From: Planctomycetota bacterium
Lineage (GTDB): Bacteria > Planctomycetota > Phycisphaerae > UBA1845
Assembly (NCBI GenBank): GCA_013151185.1
Contig: JAADIU010000122.1
Location: 1 to 42,694, forward strand
Direction: 5' to 3'
Length of the DNA stretch: 42,694 bases
The notes under the pieces are model-generated. The model made no database searches, was not told where the DNA came from, and worked only from the letters and a program-made list of their open reading frames with translations. Of this stretch, positions 8,542-17,930 are shown piece after piece; positions within the stretch are counted from its first letter, which is position 1; every line of letters starts with the position of its first letter. The translations under genes and the position numbers were made by a program.

Positions 8542-11112
8542 GTGCGCCGGGTTTGTCGGCAGTTGCCCGAACCCCGCGCGAAGGAGCTTGCGTTGATTTT
8601 CTGGAGTGTCATTTTGGCGTGGTTTGGCGTGGCCTTCGCGGCGGAAGCGATGGGTATGTTCGCCCACGAGTTCAATGCAGCCGCTGCCGTTGTGTTGCTA
8701 TTGATGTCAGCCCTTCTTGTCAGGCGCCCTGCCATCGCGCCAGCCGACGCGCATCAATCAACATCGATGATCGGCGTGATCCTGTGCATCGCGGGCATTT
8801 TGATGGTGCCCAGCCATTGGACCATTCGCCTGTTTGGTGTGGCGCTTTGGTTCTGGGGTTTGCACACGATGTCTGGTGCGAGATCTGAGTTTCACGGGAA
8901 GTCCGAGTTTCGAGGCGGGGTAGGGCGATCCTCGCCATTCGCCATCCTTGCGGTTGGTACATTGGTGTTCGCGACGTTGCAGTATTTGTTCGGCAACAGT
9001 TTGACGAGTTGGTACATCGGACAGGGTATCTCCGACGCGGTAACAGGATCGGGTCTTCGTACCATGGGGCCGACATTCAGCGGAACCGGGTTGGTTGCGT
9101 TTGCGTTGGTGATCATCATCGTTGGGTTCGTTTCGGTTCCCCAGCACAAACTGGGAGTCTGGTGCGGAGTGTCCGCGGTTGGCATCGTGATTGTGTATGT
9201 CGCGTACCTGATCATTTTCTCCAAGACCCAGCCCGAGCCATTGGCCGTAGCGGTGACTTGGCAGCAGAAGGTGTGGCACGCGATTTATCCGGAGTACATG
9301 CCTGCGGTGTTGGCAGTGGTGCTTGGTATACCCGTGGCCATCTTCCTTTCGGGTGCGTCTCGCGTAACTTGGCAGCGAGACGAAGCCGACTCGGCACGCT
9401 CTTTTGCACTCGATCCAGCCGCGCCGTCAGGCAGACGCGGACTCGCGCTGTTGGTGATCCCGATGCTGGTTCTTGGTGTGGTTCTCTTTGTGAATGCTCC
9501 AGGCGAGAAGCGGACAGGCAAGGGCACAGGGGGGCAGCTTCGCTACGCACTTTACAAAGAAGGCTTTCACAACTGGATGACGCCCAACAAGCAGCGCTAC
9601 GGTTCGCGAAGCGCGGGCATGTTCGGCAACCTCCCAACGATGCTCAACTGCATGGGTTGGGAGGGTGACATCGTACCGACCCTCGACGAGGCGACGCTGG
9701 CCGACCGCGACTTGCTGTTCATCGCCAATCCCAAGGATTCGCTGTCGGTCGATACCATTGCCCGGATCGACCGGTTCGTGGAGGCGGGCGGTTCGCTGTT
9801 GATGCTGGGTGATCACACCTGGCGAAAAAGCGACGAACCTGGCGGCGACAAAGTTCTCGATGAAGCGATTCAGAAAACCAACATTCGTTTCAATTTTGAC
9901 TCCGCATACTACTTCATAGGTGGCTGGCTACATTCCCTGCAATATTGGTCGCACCAAACCACGGTTCACCTGCGCGACGAAACCAACGAATCCGGTTGCG
10001 TGGTGGGAGCGTCTCTGGATATATCCTACCCAGCCACACCGCTGATCGTGGGTAGGTACGGGTATGCCGACAAGGGGAAGCATGTTCGCGATCCCCGTTT
10101 GGGCTACATGGACAACGGGTTGCTCGATAAAGACGAGCGGCTTGGTGATATGGTTCTGGTCGCGGCTCAGAATGTGGGCAAGGGGCGCGTCATCGTTGTG
10201 GGTGATACGTCGGGTTTTGTCAACGCGATCCAAACGCAGACGTGGCGATTCACGTCGCGCGTGTTCGACTGGTTGGGAAGCACGGGTCAAGCCACGGTTT
10301 CGCGATGGCGCGATGTACTTGGTATGTTGCTGTTGGGCGGGGTGGCTGTCATTGTCGTTCGCACGGCAAGCCGCAATCGCAACATCGTTCCCGTTGCTTG
10401 CGCCGTTATGATTGTTTCAGGTGTAGGGGCTAGGCGATGGCTTGATTCAAAATCAACGCCGCAGCCATTGACCGGTGACGTTGCCTTGGTGGATCTGTCG
10501 CACGTTGGCCTTCATTCGATGGAGGCATGGCGCGACGACGCGATCAGTGGTATCTACCTGAACCTGATGCGCGAGGGGTACTTCTCGCTGGGTGCGAAGG
10601 ATTTTGACGAAGCCCAATTGCTCGCCAGTAAAATCTTTGTGACCATTGCGCCGTCAAAATCTTACTCCAATAGCGAACTTGACTCACTCGATCAATTCAT
10701 GAACCAGGGAGGAACGGTTCTGCTTTGCACCGGTTGGGAAGAGAAAGCCGGTTCGGAGTCATTGCTCAGCAAGTACGGTTTGGATATCGCGAACAGGCCC
10801 CAGGGTCGAGCGACCAATCCGATCCCGAATACGACCATCATGCCAAACTATTGGGAGGTTTGGCCGGTGATGAGCGATCCCGAGTACGGACCACAGGCGG
10901 ATACCATCGCGACCCTACGATTCAACCCGGCGACCAAGAAGGTTGACCCGACGATCGTTCGCCGGCGCGTGGGGGCGGGGCAACTGATCGTCATCGGTGA
11001 TACGAAGATGCTGTTCTGCCGGAATTTTGAGACCGAGGATGGGGCTGTGATGCCCAATGTTCAATTCTTCAATTGGCTGGTCACTAATCTTATAAAGCAG
11101 GGTGCAACATGA
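8542..11112 (+). CDS. multi-pass membrane protein with GATase1-like/DUF4350-like domains
   Basis: 856-aa ORF; several hydrophobic segments; 'DTIARIDRFVEAGGSLLMLGDHT' and 'SELDSLDQFMNQGGTVLLCTGWEE' GATase-like strands. True start may be a TTG near 8593. Confidence 0.75.
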   Translation: MRRVCRQLPEPRAKELALIFWSVILAWFGVAFAAEAMGMFAHEFNAAAAVVLLLMSALLVRRPAIAPADAHQSTSMIGVILCIAGILMVPSHWTIRLFGVALWFWGLHTMSGARSEFHGKSEFRGGVGRSSPFAILAVGTLVFATLQYLFGNSLTSWYIGQGISDAVTGSGLRTMGPTFSGTGLVAFALVIIIVGFVSVPQHKLGVWCGVSAVGIVIVYVAYLIIFSKTQPEPLAVAVTWQQKVWHAIYPEYMPAVLAVVLGIPVAIFLSGASRVTWQRDEADSARSFALDPAAPSGRRGLALLVIPMLVLGVVLFVNAPGEKRTGKGTGGQLRYALYKEGFHNWMTPNKQRYGSRSAGMFGNLPTMLNCMGWEGDIVPTLDEATLADRDLLFIANPKDSLSVDTIARIDRFVEAGGSLLMLGDHTWRKSDEPGGDKVLDEAIQKTNIRFNFDSAYYFIGGWLHSLQYWSHQTTVHLRDETNESGCVVGASLDISYPATPLIVGRYGYADKGKHVRDPRLGYMDNGLLDKDERLGDMVLVAAQNVGKGRVIVVGDTSGFVNAIQTQTWRFTSRVFDWLGSTGQATVSRWRDVLGMLLLGGVAVIVVRTASRNRNIVPVACAVMIVSGVGARRWLDSKSTPQPLTGDVALVDLSHVGLHSMEAWRDDAISGIYLNLMREGYFSLGAKDFDEAQLLASKIFVTIAPSKSYSNSELDSLDQFMNQGGTVLLCTGWEEKAGSESLLSKYGLDIANRPQGRATNPIPNTTIMPNYWEVWPVMSDPEYGPQADTIATLRFNPATKKVDPTIVRRRVGAGQLIVIGDTKMLFCRNFETEDGAVMPNVQFFNWLVTNLIKQGAT

Positions 11113-13862
11113 TTCGCTGGGCAGCTGTCATATTAGCTTCGTTGAGTTGGGTGTTCGCGTTCCACCAGCACGTCAAGGAGGTGCCGGCTCGCCAGTGGTT
11201 TCTCGTGGCGCTGGCAGTGGTTTGCGGTGTGGTCGGGTTTCGCCAGTATGTAGCGCAGATGCGCACGTCCAGGAAACTGTTGTGGACGGTGTTGCCTCTT
11301 GTCGTGATTCTGCTGCTCGCGCTACCGGCATATCGACTTGGACCGCTTACGCTCTTATGCGGTGTGTGTTTAGTCGCGATGTCTGGACGTTCGCTCACGC
11401 TGCGTTCCGCAGGGATCGCCACGCTGTTCGTAGGATCGGTACTATTACTTCAAAGCGCCACCTATTGGGCGACCATGGGATGGACCGCGCGTAACCCGGA
11501 CGTTCCATTCGTAGGAGCGATTCTGTACCAACTGCTTTCCTGGCTTGGCGCCGATGTCAGCTACAGCGGGGGTCGCCTCGGTGTCCGCATGATGCGCTCC
11601 GTGCATGAGTTTCCGCTGCAATGGGAGCACGTCGCCATTTTCCCAATGGTGCAAATCTGGCTGGCGGGGCTGTTCGTGGCTTGGTTGTCGCGCACACGTC
11701 GCTCTTTTCTTGCTTCCGTGTGCAAATTGACGGCAACGATGGGTGCTTACGCAATCGTTCGTTTGTTCGTCATGATCCCGTTGTTTGTCACCTGGATGTT
11801 ATCCGTCAAGCACGAAGAGGACGTGGTTCATGTTGAGCTGTTCTGGACACCGTGGATGACGGTAGTTTCACTGCTTCCGCTGATTCTCGTGTTGGCCCGA
11901 TTCATACCATGGCCGGCAGATGCACCGGACTGGACTCCAAACGCGACTCCGGACTCAACTGCGCTGGGGAGTCGCAGTGATCGAAGAACAGCTCTGATTG
12001 CAGGCACACTCGCATGTTTCTGCGCGGCGGTCGCCGTCAACTTCTGGGACCCGGGTACCAAAAAGGAAGGCCGCGTTCTGCTCGACGAAGCACACAGTCG
12101 ATGGGAGCGAACGGACAATCCGTATACAACAGACTGGTACGGCCATGAATCGGGTTATAACTACTATTGCATGGCCGAGTATCTAAAGCACTACTATTCC
12201 CTCGACGTAAACATGGATGGCAAGCTGACAGCCGACCGGCTGGCCAAGTACGACGTGCTCATCTTAAAAACGCCGACCGATCTGTATTCTGATGAGGAGT
12301 TGGTCGCAATAGAAGATTTTGTGCGTCGCGGTGGCGGTCTGTTTGCGCTGGGTGAGCACACGAACGTATTCGGTTCCAGCGTGGCACTGAATCCTGTGAC
12401 GCGAAGATTCGATATCGCTTTTCGATACAATTCCGTGTTCGACCTGACCCGGAAGTGGGAGCAAGTGCATATTCCTGGGGGTAACAAACGCAATCTCGTG
12501 ATACCGACCCGACTGGGCGTGCATCCGATCATGCAGAATGTGCCCTTCTATCGGTTCGCCGTGTCGTGCTCGATCGCGACCGACGGTTGGAAGATTCGCC
12601 CGGTGATTCGTTCTACGGGGCTGTGGTCTTTACCAATCGACTACGCGGCAGGCAATTTTTATCCACACGTTGAAGACCTGACGTACGCGCGGTTCGGTGC
12701 GTTCAATCAAACCGTATGCACGACAGCCGGCGCAGGTCGCGTGGTTGCCTTTGGTGACAGCACGGTTTATTCAAACTTTCTCGCGTTTTATCCGGGCAAG
12801 CCTGAAATGTTGTTGGGTGCGGTGGAGTGGCTCAACCGAAAGAACAGCTTCGGTTTGGTGAACCCGTTGATGCTCGTTGCGTGCATCGGGTTTCTCGGTG
12901 TGATGGTGTGGGCAAGTGCGCGGACGCGGCCTGACTTGGCGTTTAGCGCATCGGTCATCGCGTGTGGCGCGGGTGCGGCTTGGCTGGGAATGTGGACGTG
13001 CGCGGCAATGAGTGGAAATTCGTACGCCGCACCGGAACCCCACAAGCCCGTGCAGACCATCGTGTTTGATATGGATCATAGCGTTATACCCGCAGAGCCC
13101 ATATCAGCAATCACACGCACGACCAGCGCGATCAAGAGAGAGTTTGAGTTCTTCAAAAAGCCAAAAGACAAATCGTTGGAACCGAAGAAACCGGTTGAGT
13201 GGCCCAGTAGCTACGAACTACCGCTGTTTGGATTTACCAAACGGTACCAGGACAGCTATGAGATCTTCTACCAATGGGTGTTGCGGCTTGGCTACTATAC
13301 GACGGTTACCTTCGATCTTGACCAGGCGTTGGAACGTGAAGATCCGATCGTTTTAATCCGACCGCAAGTTGCGTTTGGCGGCGAAACGATGGGCAGGATT
13401 CGAGCGTTTCTGAATCGCGGTGGTAGTATTCTGGTACTGGACTCGCCTACCAACAAGAATTCGGTTTCCGAGCAAGTGTTGTCCGAGTTCGGTTTGATTC
13501 TTGGAAACACACCAGTCCATGGTGGAATCCTGGTTGCGAAGGACAAGGTGCGCGTGTGCGGTGGGTCGGGGATGCTTGCGATTTCCGGTGGTACCCCGCT
13601 GTTGTCTACCCCGACGGGCGAAGTTGTCGCCAGCGTTGTCGCGGTTGGCAAAGGGCAGATTGTTGCATGCGGCTTGGCGGACCGCTTCACCGACGCGCGC
13701 ATGGGTGGCAGTAGCCGCGGTACACCAACCCCAGAAATCCGCGCTGTGTACGAACTTGAGTTCGCACTGATGCGTGGCTTGGTGGAAAAGAACTACGACG
13801 TGCAAATGCAGAAGCTTTCGGACACGTTCAAGCCAACAACAACCGTATCGGCCAGCCGTTGA
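11109..13862 (+). CDS. multi-pass membrane protein with GATase1-like/DUF4350-like domains, paralog of upstream gene
   Basis: 917-aa ORF overlapping the previous stop by ATGA; 'EELVAIEDFVRRGGGLFALGEHTN' and 'MGRIRAFLNRGGSILVLDSPTN' parallel the upstream protein. Confidence 0.78.
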   Translation: MIRWAAVILASLSWVFAFHQHVKEVPARQWFLVALAVVCGVVGFRQYVAQMRTSRKLLWTVLPLVVILLLALPAYRLGPLTLLCGVCLVAMSGRSLTLRSAGIATLFVGSVLLLQSATYWATMGWTARNPDVPFVGAILYQLLSWLGADVSYSGGRLGVRMMRSVHEFPLQWEHVAIFPMVQIWLAGLFVAWLSRTRRSFLASVCKLTATMGAYAIVRLFVMIPLFVTWMLSVKHEEDVVHVELFWTPWMTVVSLLPLILVLARFIPWPADAPDWTPNATPDSTALGSRSDRRTALIAGTLACFCAAVAVNFWDPGTKKEGRVLLDEAHSRWERTDNPYTTDWYGHESGYNYYCMAEYLKHYYSLDVNMDGKLTADRLAKYDVLILKTPTDLYSDEELVAIEDFVRRGGGLFALGEHTNVFGSSVALNPVTRRFDIAFRYNSVFDLTRKWEQVHIPGGNKRNLVIPTRLGVHPIMQNVPFYRFAVSCSIATDGWKIRPVIRSTGLWSLPIDYAAGNFYPHVEDLTYARFGAFNQTVCTTAGAGRVVAFGDSTVYSNFLAFYPGKPEMLLGAVEWLNRKNSFGLVNPLMLVACIGFLGVMVWASARTRPDLAFSASVIACGAGAAWLGMWTCAAMSGNSYAAPEPHKPVQTIVFDMDHSVIPAEPISAITRTTSAIKREFEFFKKPKDKSLEPKKPVEWPSSYELPLFGFTKRYQDSYEIFYQWVLRLGYYTTVTFDLDQALEREDPIVLIRPQVAFGGETMGRIRAFLNRGGSILVLDSPTNKNSVSEQVLSEFGLILGNTPVHGGILVAKDKVRVCGGSGMLAISGGTPLLSTPTGEVVASVVAVGKGQIVACGLADRFTDARMGGSSRGTPTPEIRAVYELEFALMRGLVEKNYDVQMQKLSDTFKPTTTVSASR

Positions 13863-13906
13863 ATCGGGCAGGCGGTGAGTCGGATGGTCGATATGTCTGG
13901 ATCGCG

Positions 13907-14647
13907 TTAGCGGGCTACTTGCTTCATACCGCGCTTGTTGCGCCGTAATCGGATAACCCACAAAAGAATCCCCGATGCCGACGTGGCTACCGCCAACGCG
14001 CTCGCTGCAGTCAGCAACCAGTGATTGAAATCGTCGCGCTCGCCGTAGTCCATGATGTGCAGCATCCAGAAAAAATCGAACACGCGCCAAACATCGTTGC
14101 GCCGGGCGAGTACGTCTCCGGTGACGGCACACACATATAGGTGCGGTGCGTTTTCGTGATCCAGAATAACGCGATAGGCGGGAAGGCGTTTGCCACGATA
14201 TTCAAGAGGCGCTTCGTCGTGGATCAGATCGACACTCGCGACCTTCGACGGAAATCGAAAGTCGGCGATTGCGATGCGGTTTGCCCGCTCGGCTCCGATG
14301 TCGGTGACAACGCGGCTGTCGTTCGCATCGACCACAGCCAGCGGTGCGCGATCCGAGCCCAACACTTCATACACAAGCTGATCGCCATTTGAACGAAGTA
14401 CAAGTTCGACGACCTCAACATCTCCAAGCGTTTGTTTCGCGAGGGCGATGGCTTCGTCGGGGCTCAGAATCCCCGCACTCGGATCGATGGTCGCCGGCGC
14501 GGGCGTCGTCCGATCGTTGTTGCCGCGCACCGTCTCAATATCCAAAACGCTGAACACCAAGCCGCCAACGCTCCAGGCCAGCAGTTGCAAGCTAATGATC
14601 AGCCCAAGCCAACGGTGTACGAGATACGTCTTTTTCTTCCAGTGCAT
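13907..14647 (-). CDS. PepSY-associated transmembrane protein
   Basis: ORF listed from 15178, but MHWKKKTYLVHRWLGLIISLQLLAWSVGGLVFSVLDIETVRG (start 14647) is the natural start; 'SPDEAIALAKQTLGDVEVVELVLRSNGDQLVYEVLG' is PepSY-like; C-terminal TM helix. Confidence 0.75.
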   Translation of the reverse strand: MHWKKKTYLVHRWLGLIISLQLLAWSVGGLVFSVLDIETVRGNNDRTTPAPATIDPSAGILSPDEAIALAKQTLGDVEVVELVLRSNGDQLVYEVLGSDRAPLAVVDANDSRVVTDIGAERANRIAIADFRFPSKVASVDLIHDEAPLEYRGKRLPAYRVILDHENAPHLYVCAVTGDVLARRNDVWRVFDFFWMLHIMDYGERDDFNHWLLTAASALAVATSASGILLWVIRLRRNKRGMKQVAR

Positions 14648-14764
14648 GACGCGATTCCAATCTGAGAAACAGCCGTTCTGTCGAATGTCGGCCAAATGCG
14701 GTATCCTTGACACCGACGAAGTCGTTGTGCCCACATGGCATGTTTCGCCATGGGAGTCAAGGAA

Positions 14765-15325
14765 ATGACGGAAGCAGAAATCCTCGAAGGATGCCGTCGC
14801 GGCGACGACCGGGCAAGGCACGCGCTCTATCTGCAAACGTCCGAGCGGATCCATCGCCTTCTGTTGCGCATGGTCCGTGACCCGGAGCACGCCCTTGACC
14901 TCGTTCAAGATACCTTCATCAAAGCCTTCACCCGAATCGATCAGTTCGATGGCCGTTCGGCGATTGCGACGTGGCTTCATCGGGTCGCGGTGACAGAAGC
15001 ACTCCAACACCTTCGCCGTCAACGTCGCTCGATCAACCCCGATGCACTTTGGCCCGAGTCTACCGATGCGTCCGATCCCGCGCAGGGCGCCGACGTTCGG
15101 ATCGATATCGAAGATGCATTGGCGAAACTCGATCCCGACGACCGGGCGGTGCTTCTGCTGAGGTATGACGGCGGGCACGACTATCGGGCGATCGCAACCA
15201 TTCTCGATTGCGCCGAAGGCACGGTCGCATCAAGACTACACCGCGCCCGCGAACGCTTGCGGCTTGTGTTGGCGAACAGCTATTGCCCGGAGGAGGACGT
15301 GTCGACCGAACGGCAGGCGGGTTAG
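14765..15325 (+). CDS. RNA polymerase sigma factor, ECF/sigma-70 family
   Basis: MTEAEILEGCRRGDDRARHALY...DPEHALDLVQDTFIKAFTRIDQFDGRSAIATWLHRVAVTEALQHLRR (region 2) and LDPDDRAVLLLRYDGGHDYRAIATILDCAEGTVASRLHRARERLR (region 4). In-frame starts at 14735 and 14750 are also possible. Confidence 0.92.
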   Translation: MTEAEILEGCRRGDDRARHALYLQTSERIHRLLLRMVRDPEHALDLVQDTFIKAFTRIDQFDGRSAIATWLHRVAVTEALQHLRRQRRSINPDALWPESTDASDPAQGADVRIDIEDALAKLDPDDRAVLLLRYDGGHDYRAIATILDCAEGTVASRLHRARERLRLVLANSYCPEEDVSTERQAG

Positions 15326-15395
15326 CGCGATTTCCTGTGCTTCAGATCATGTACGTCATCGTCGGATACAGAAAATATGCGATTCGCTCACGGTA

Positions 15396-15638
15396 TCATC
15401 GGTGGTTCTTGTTGCCCGGCGCTACGGGGAGATCTTTCAGCACTTGGGCGATGCGCTCGATTCCTTTCTGAGATGCTTTGAGAATAGCAAGCCGAGAATA
15501 ACCCTTCCACTCCAAACACCGGAAGTCCTCATCTTCGGGCATGTGCTCGAAGACAAAATCTCGACAGCCGAGTTCCACCCACGGAATTGGCGTCTTGAGA
15601 ATCGCTACGAAGGCGTTGTCCGACCACTGCGCAGTCAC
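15396..15638 (-). CDS. hypothetical protein, probably the 3' part of a longer (frameshifted?) gene
   Basis: 80-aa ORF whose frame stays open and protein-like upstream of its GTG (EQPILAADYPAWRVLRLLDAIDNETE-V...), with no good upstream start before an in-frame TGA. Confidence 0.5.
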   Translation of the reverse strand: MTAQWSDNAFVAILKTPIPWVELGCRDFVFEHMPEDEDFRCLEWKGYSRLAILKASQKGIERIAQVLKDLPVAPGNKNHR

Positions 15639-16051
15639 TTCCGTCTCGTTGTCAATTGCATCGAGAAGCCGGAGAACGCGCCACGCCGGGTAGTCGGCTG
15701 CAAGAATTGGCTGCTCGCCGGTTCGGACAAGGGTGGCCGCACCGCAGCAGCGTTGTTCGCTCCGCCTTCAAAACCTTCGTCATGGAAATGCACATCGTCG
15801 TCTTCCCGATTGCATACCGGGCAAATCGCAAACGTTTCCGGGGGCAATTCGGACAGTGTCATATTCTTGCAGCAAGGGATGGGTGGTTCACCGCAGTTTG
15901 TGCCTCCGGCCAATTGTTCGTCCTCGACCGGGTGGCAATCTCGAAACTGCGCGACTCGCGGCCCACCGGTCAGTGCCCCATCCTTGAGCGAAGCGGAAGG
16001 GTGGGGGACGGATTTGGAAATCGAATCGTTCGTCGGTTTTTGGTCAGCCAC
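15635..16051 (-). CDS. CPCC-type cysteine-rich small protein
   Basis: PPIPCCKNMTLSELPPETFAICPVCNREDDDVHFHDEGFEGGANNAAAV resembles the CPCC family pattern (CPCCG..TL.....ICPVCxWEDD......GGAN). Confidence 0.65.
   Translation of the reverse strand: MADQKPTNDSISKSVPHPSASLKDGALTGGPRVAQFRDCHPVEDEQLAGGTNCGEPPIPCCKNMTLSELPPETFAICPVCNREDDDVHFHDEGFEGGANNAAAVRPPLSEPASSQFLQPTTRRGAFSGFSMQLTTRRK
15973..16009. repeat. dispersed hairpin repeat family R1, copy a (inside the CPCC ORF N-terminus)
   Basis: gtgccccatccttgagcgaagcggaagggtgggggac. Confidence 0.6.
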
Positions 16052-16079
16052 AAACTTGAAAGATATGGGGCACTCGCTG

Positions 16080-16619
16080 CTACTTGTCTTCGTTTTGGCG
16101 CTGAGCGCTCAGACTCTCTTCTTCAAGAGAGGCGCCTTCATCGAACAGGCCATCGATGTACTCGTTTGCCCCGCGATAGCTTCCGGACTGTTGCCAAAGT
16201 GTCAGGATCGTTCCTGCAATCTTACGTCTTCGCTCAGGCGTGGTTTTGATTTGGGATTCGTTGAGCAAGGACTCGATGGTTTCCAGTTGGTGAATCTGGT
16301 TCAAGGCGCTGTGGAAACTGTAATGCGGTGAGTGTCCGATGCCTGGCGAGAAGGTATTCGCCACGTGCCAAGCTTCGATCTCGGCGACATCCACCGTCTC
16401 GCCGTTCAAGGCGACGGACAACCATGTGTCCTCGATGCGATCAGATACCCGGACAAACCACAGGCTGCGAGAAAAGCGGGCCTGCCCGGTCTTGATGTTG
16501 ATGAACTCATGACGGCAATTGATCTCAGACCAACTTACAAGAATTGGTGCAAGCAACGGTGGAATGACGACTGCCCCCGCCACGATTCCGATTACAATTA
16601 GCGCCCGTCGCTTTTTCAT
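16080..16619 (-). CDS. hypothetical protein with N-terminal transmembrane helix
   Basis: 179-aa ORF starting MKKRRALIVIGIVAGAVVIPPLLAPILVSW; 28 bp upstream of the CPCC ORF on the same strand. Confidence 0.55.
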   Translation of the reverse strand: MKKRRALIVIGIVAGAVVIPPLLAPILVSWSEINCRHEFINIKTGQARFSRSLWFVRVSDRIEDTWLSVALNGETVDVAEIEAWHVANTFSPGIGHSPHYSFHSALNQIHQLETIESLLNESQIKTTPERRRKIAGTILTLWQQSGSYRGANEYIDGLFDEGASLEEESLSAQRQNEDK

Positions 16620-16645
16620 CGAGAATCATTCCGAGACGGCTGCGC

Positions 16646-16680
16646 GTGCCACAACCTTGAGCGAAGTGTAAGTGTGGTGC
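16646..16680. repeat. dispersed hairpin repeat family R1, copy b
   Basis: gtgccacaaccttgagcgaagtgtaagtgtggtgc; shares the ccttgagcgaag core with copy a. Confidence 0.6.
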
Positions 16681-16686
16681 GCCGAT

Positions 16687-17697
16687 TCAAGGCCCTTGCA
16701 TCACGCCGGTAAACGCTTCGAAGTCTCCAATGTCGATGGAACCGTTCCTGTTAAAATCTACGAGCCGGCAGGTGTCATCAACCACCGTAACACTCCATCC
16801 TCCAAAGCATCGCTGAAACTTCGCCCAATCCGCGAGGTCAATGCTGCCGTTCTGGTCAGCGTCGCCCACAGTGCCAGAGAGGACAAGCTCAACAACGCCA
16901 TTGACTCGCGCGACGTTGATACCGAGGCCTGCATTGTTGTCGGGTGAGTTGTCTCGAAATGCGATGGTATCTCCCGGCAAGCCATCCTCTGTCAGGCCTG
17001 CCAACAAATACTCGAAGCTGACCTGTGCGCTCTCCGCCCCATTCGGAACGGAGTTCGTGATGTCCGTCGGCAAGGGATCGCTGTCGCCCGGATTCCAAAA
17101 CGATCGAGGCGATTTGATATCTCCATTGCTGTACAACCGAATGACATCGTCTGGAAAGAATTTTTCATTGCCATTTGTGTAAATAATCGCGGCTATCGCA
17201 AGTCGTTTGAGATGAGCTTGGGCGAGGGTGACTTTGGTTGGAACGGGCGTGGCCGCCGGGGGGATCGTTTCAATCAGGCCATCCAATGTGACCATGCTGA
17301 AGAACTGCCCCGCGTTGTTCGTGGGGCTGTTGTCCCATATGACAAATTCATCACCAACGACGTTTGAATAGTCACCTGTGCGGAACAGAAAGCTTATCTG
17401 AGTACTATTGGTTTGATTCGGAAATGAATTGTCGATCGTCGTTGGAGCCGGATCACTGTCGCCCGGATGCCAGAACGTGATGGGTTGAACGAGTCCGCTG
17501 TCGATGAGGCGCAATGGGTCGTCGAAGAACTCCTCGTTGTCGTTCAAATATATCAGAGCTGCGTGGTTAAGTTGTTGCATTCGAGAGTGTGCCACAAGCG
17601 CATTTGCTTGTACATCCTCCCCGTTCGCCCGCCGCCCACCAAAGACGAGTATTGGAATCAGTATTCCACTGATGACAACCAGAAGGGCAGTTTTCAT
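16687..17697 (-). CDS. secreted protein with internal duplication and C-terminal dockerin-like EF-hand pair
   Basis: Start at 17697 gives MKTALLVVISGILIPILVFGG signal; two homologous halves (LNHAALIYLNDNEEFFDDPLRL...FWHPGDSDPAPTTIDNSFPN / LAIAAIIYTNGNEKFFPDDVIRL...FWNPGDSDPLPTDITNSVPN); end has GDADQNGSIDLADWAKFQRCFGG...DFNRNGSIDIGDFEAF. Confidence 0.75.
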   Translation of the reverse strand: MKTALLVVISGILIPILVFGGRRANGEDVQANALVAHSRMQQLNHAALIYLNDNEEFFDDPLRLIDSGLVQPITFWHPGDSDPAPTTIDNSFPNQTNSTQISFLFRTGDYSNVVGDEFVIWDNSPTNNAGQFFSMVTLDGLIETIPPAATPVPTKVTLAQAHLKRLAIAAIIYTNGNEKFFPDDVIRLYSNGDIKSPRSFWNPGDSDPLPTDITNSVPNGAESAQVSFEYLLAGLTEDGLPGDTIAFRDNSPDNNAGLGINVARVNGVVELVLSGTVGDADQNGSIDLADWAKFQRCFGGWSVTVVDDTCRLVDFNRNGSIDIGDFEAFTGVMQGP

Positions 17698-17869
17698 TGT
17701 TGGTTGCTCCTGAGTTTTGGAGTAGGTCGACGAAGACTGGTTCATATTGTACCCCGGCTCCAGGCGGTTGCCAAAGCCGCAACACCAAGACCTTCGGCGG
17801 CAGTCAGGCTCGAGGGAAAGGAGAGGAGTCACGGTCCGACTTGGGAATTTAACATCTCGCGAGGTTCTG

Positions 17870-17912
17870 GTCAGTTCCCCACCATGGAAAGGTGAGGGAC
17901 CCGTGCGCACGG
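17870..17912. repeat. dispersed hairpin repeat family R2, copy a
   Basis: gtcagttccccaccatggaaaggtgagggacccgtgcgcacgg. Confidence 0.6.
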
Positions 17913-17930
17913 ACTTTTATCTGATCCGTG

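Noticed and set aside
15165-16331. 388-aa plus-strand ORF
   Set aside because: Opposite strand carries the CPCC motif protein and protein-like frames; the plus ORF has no recognisable domain.
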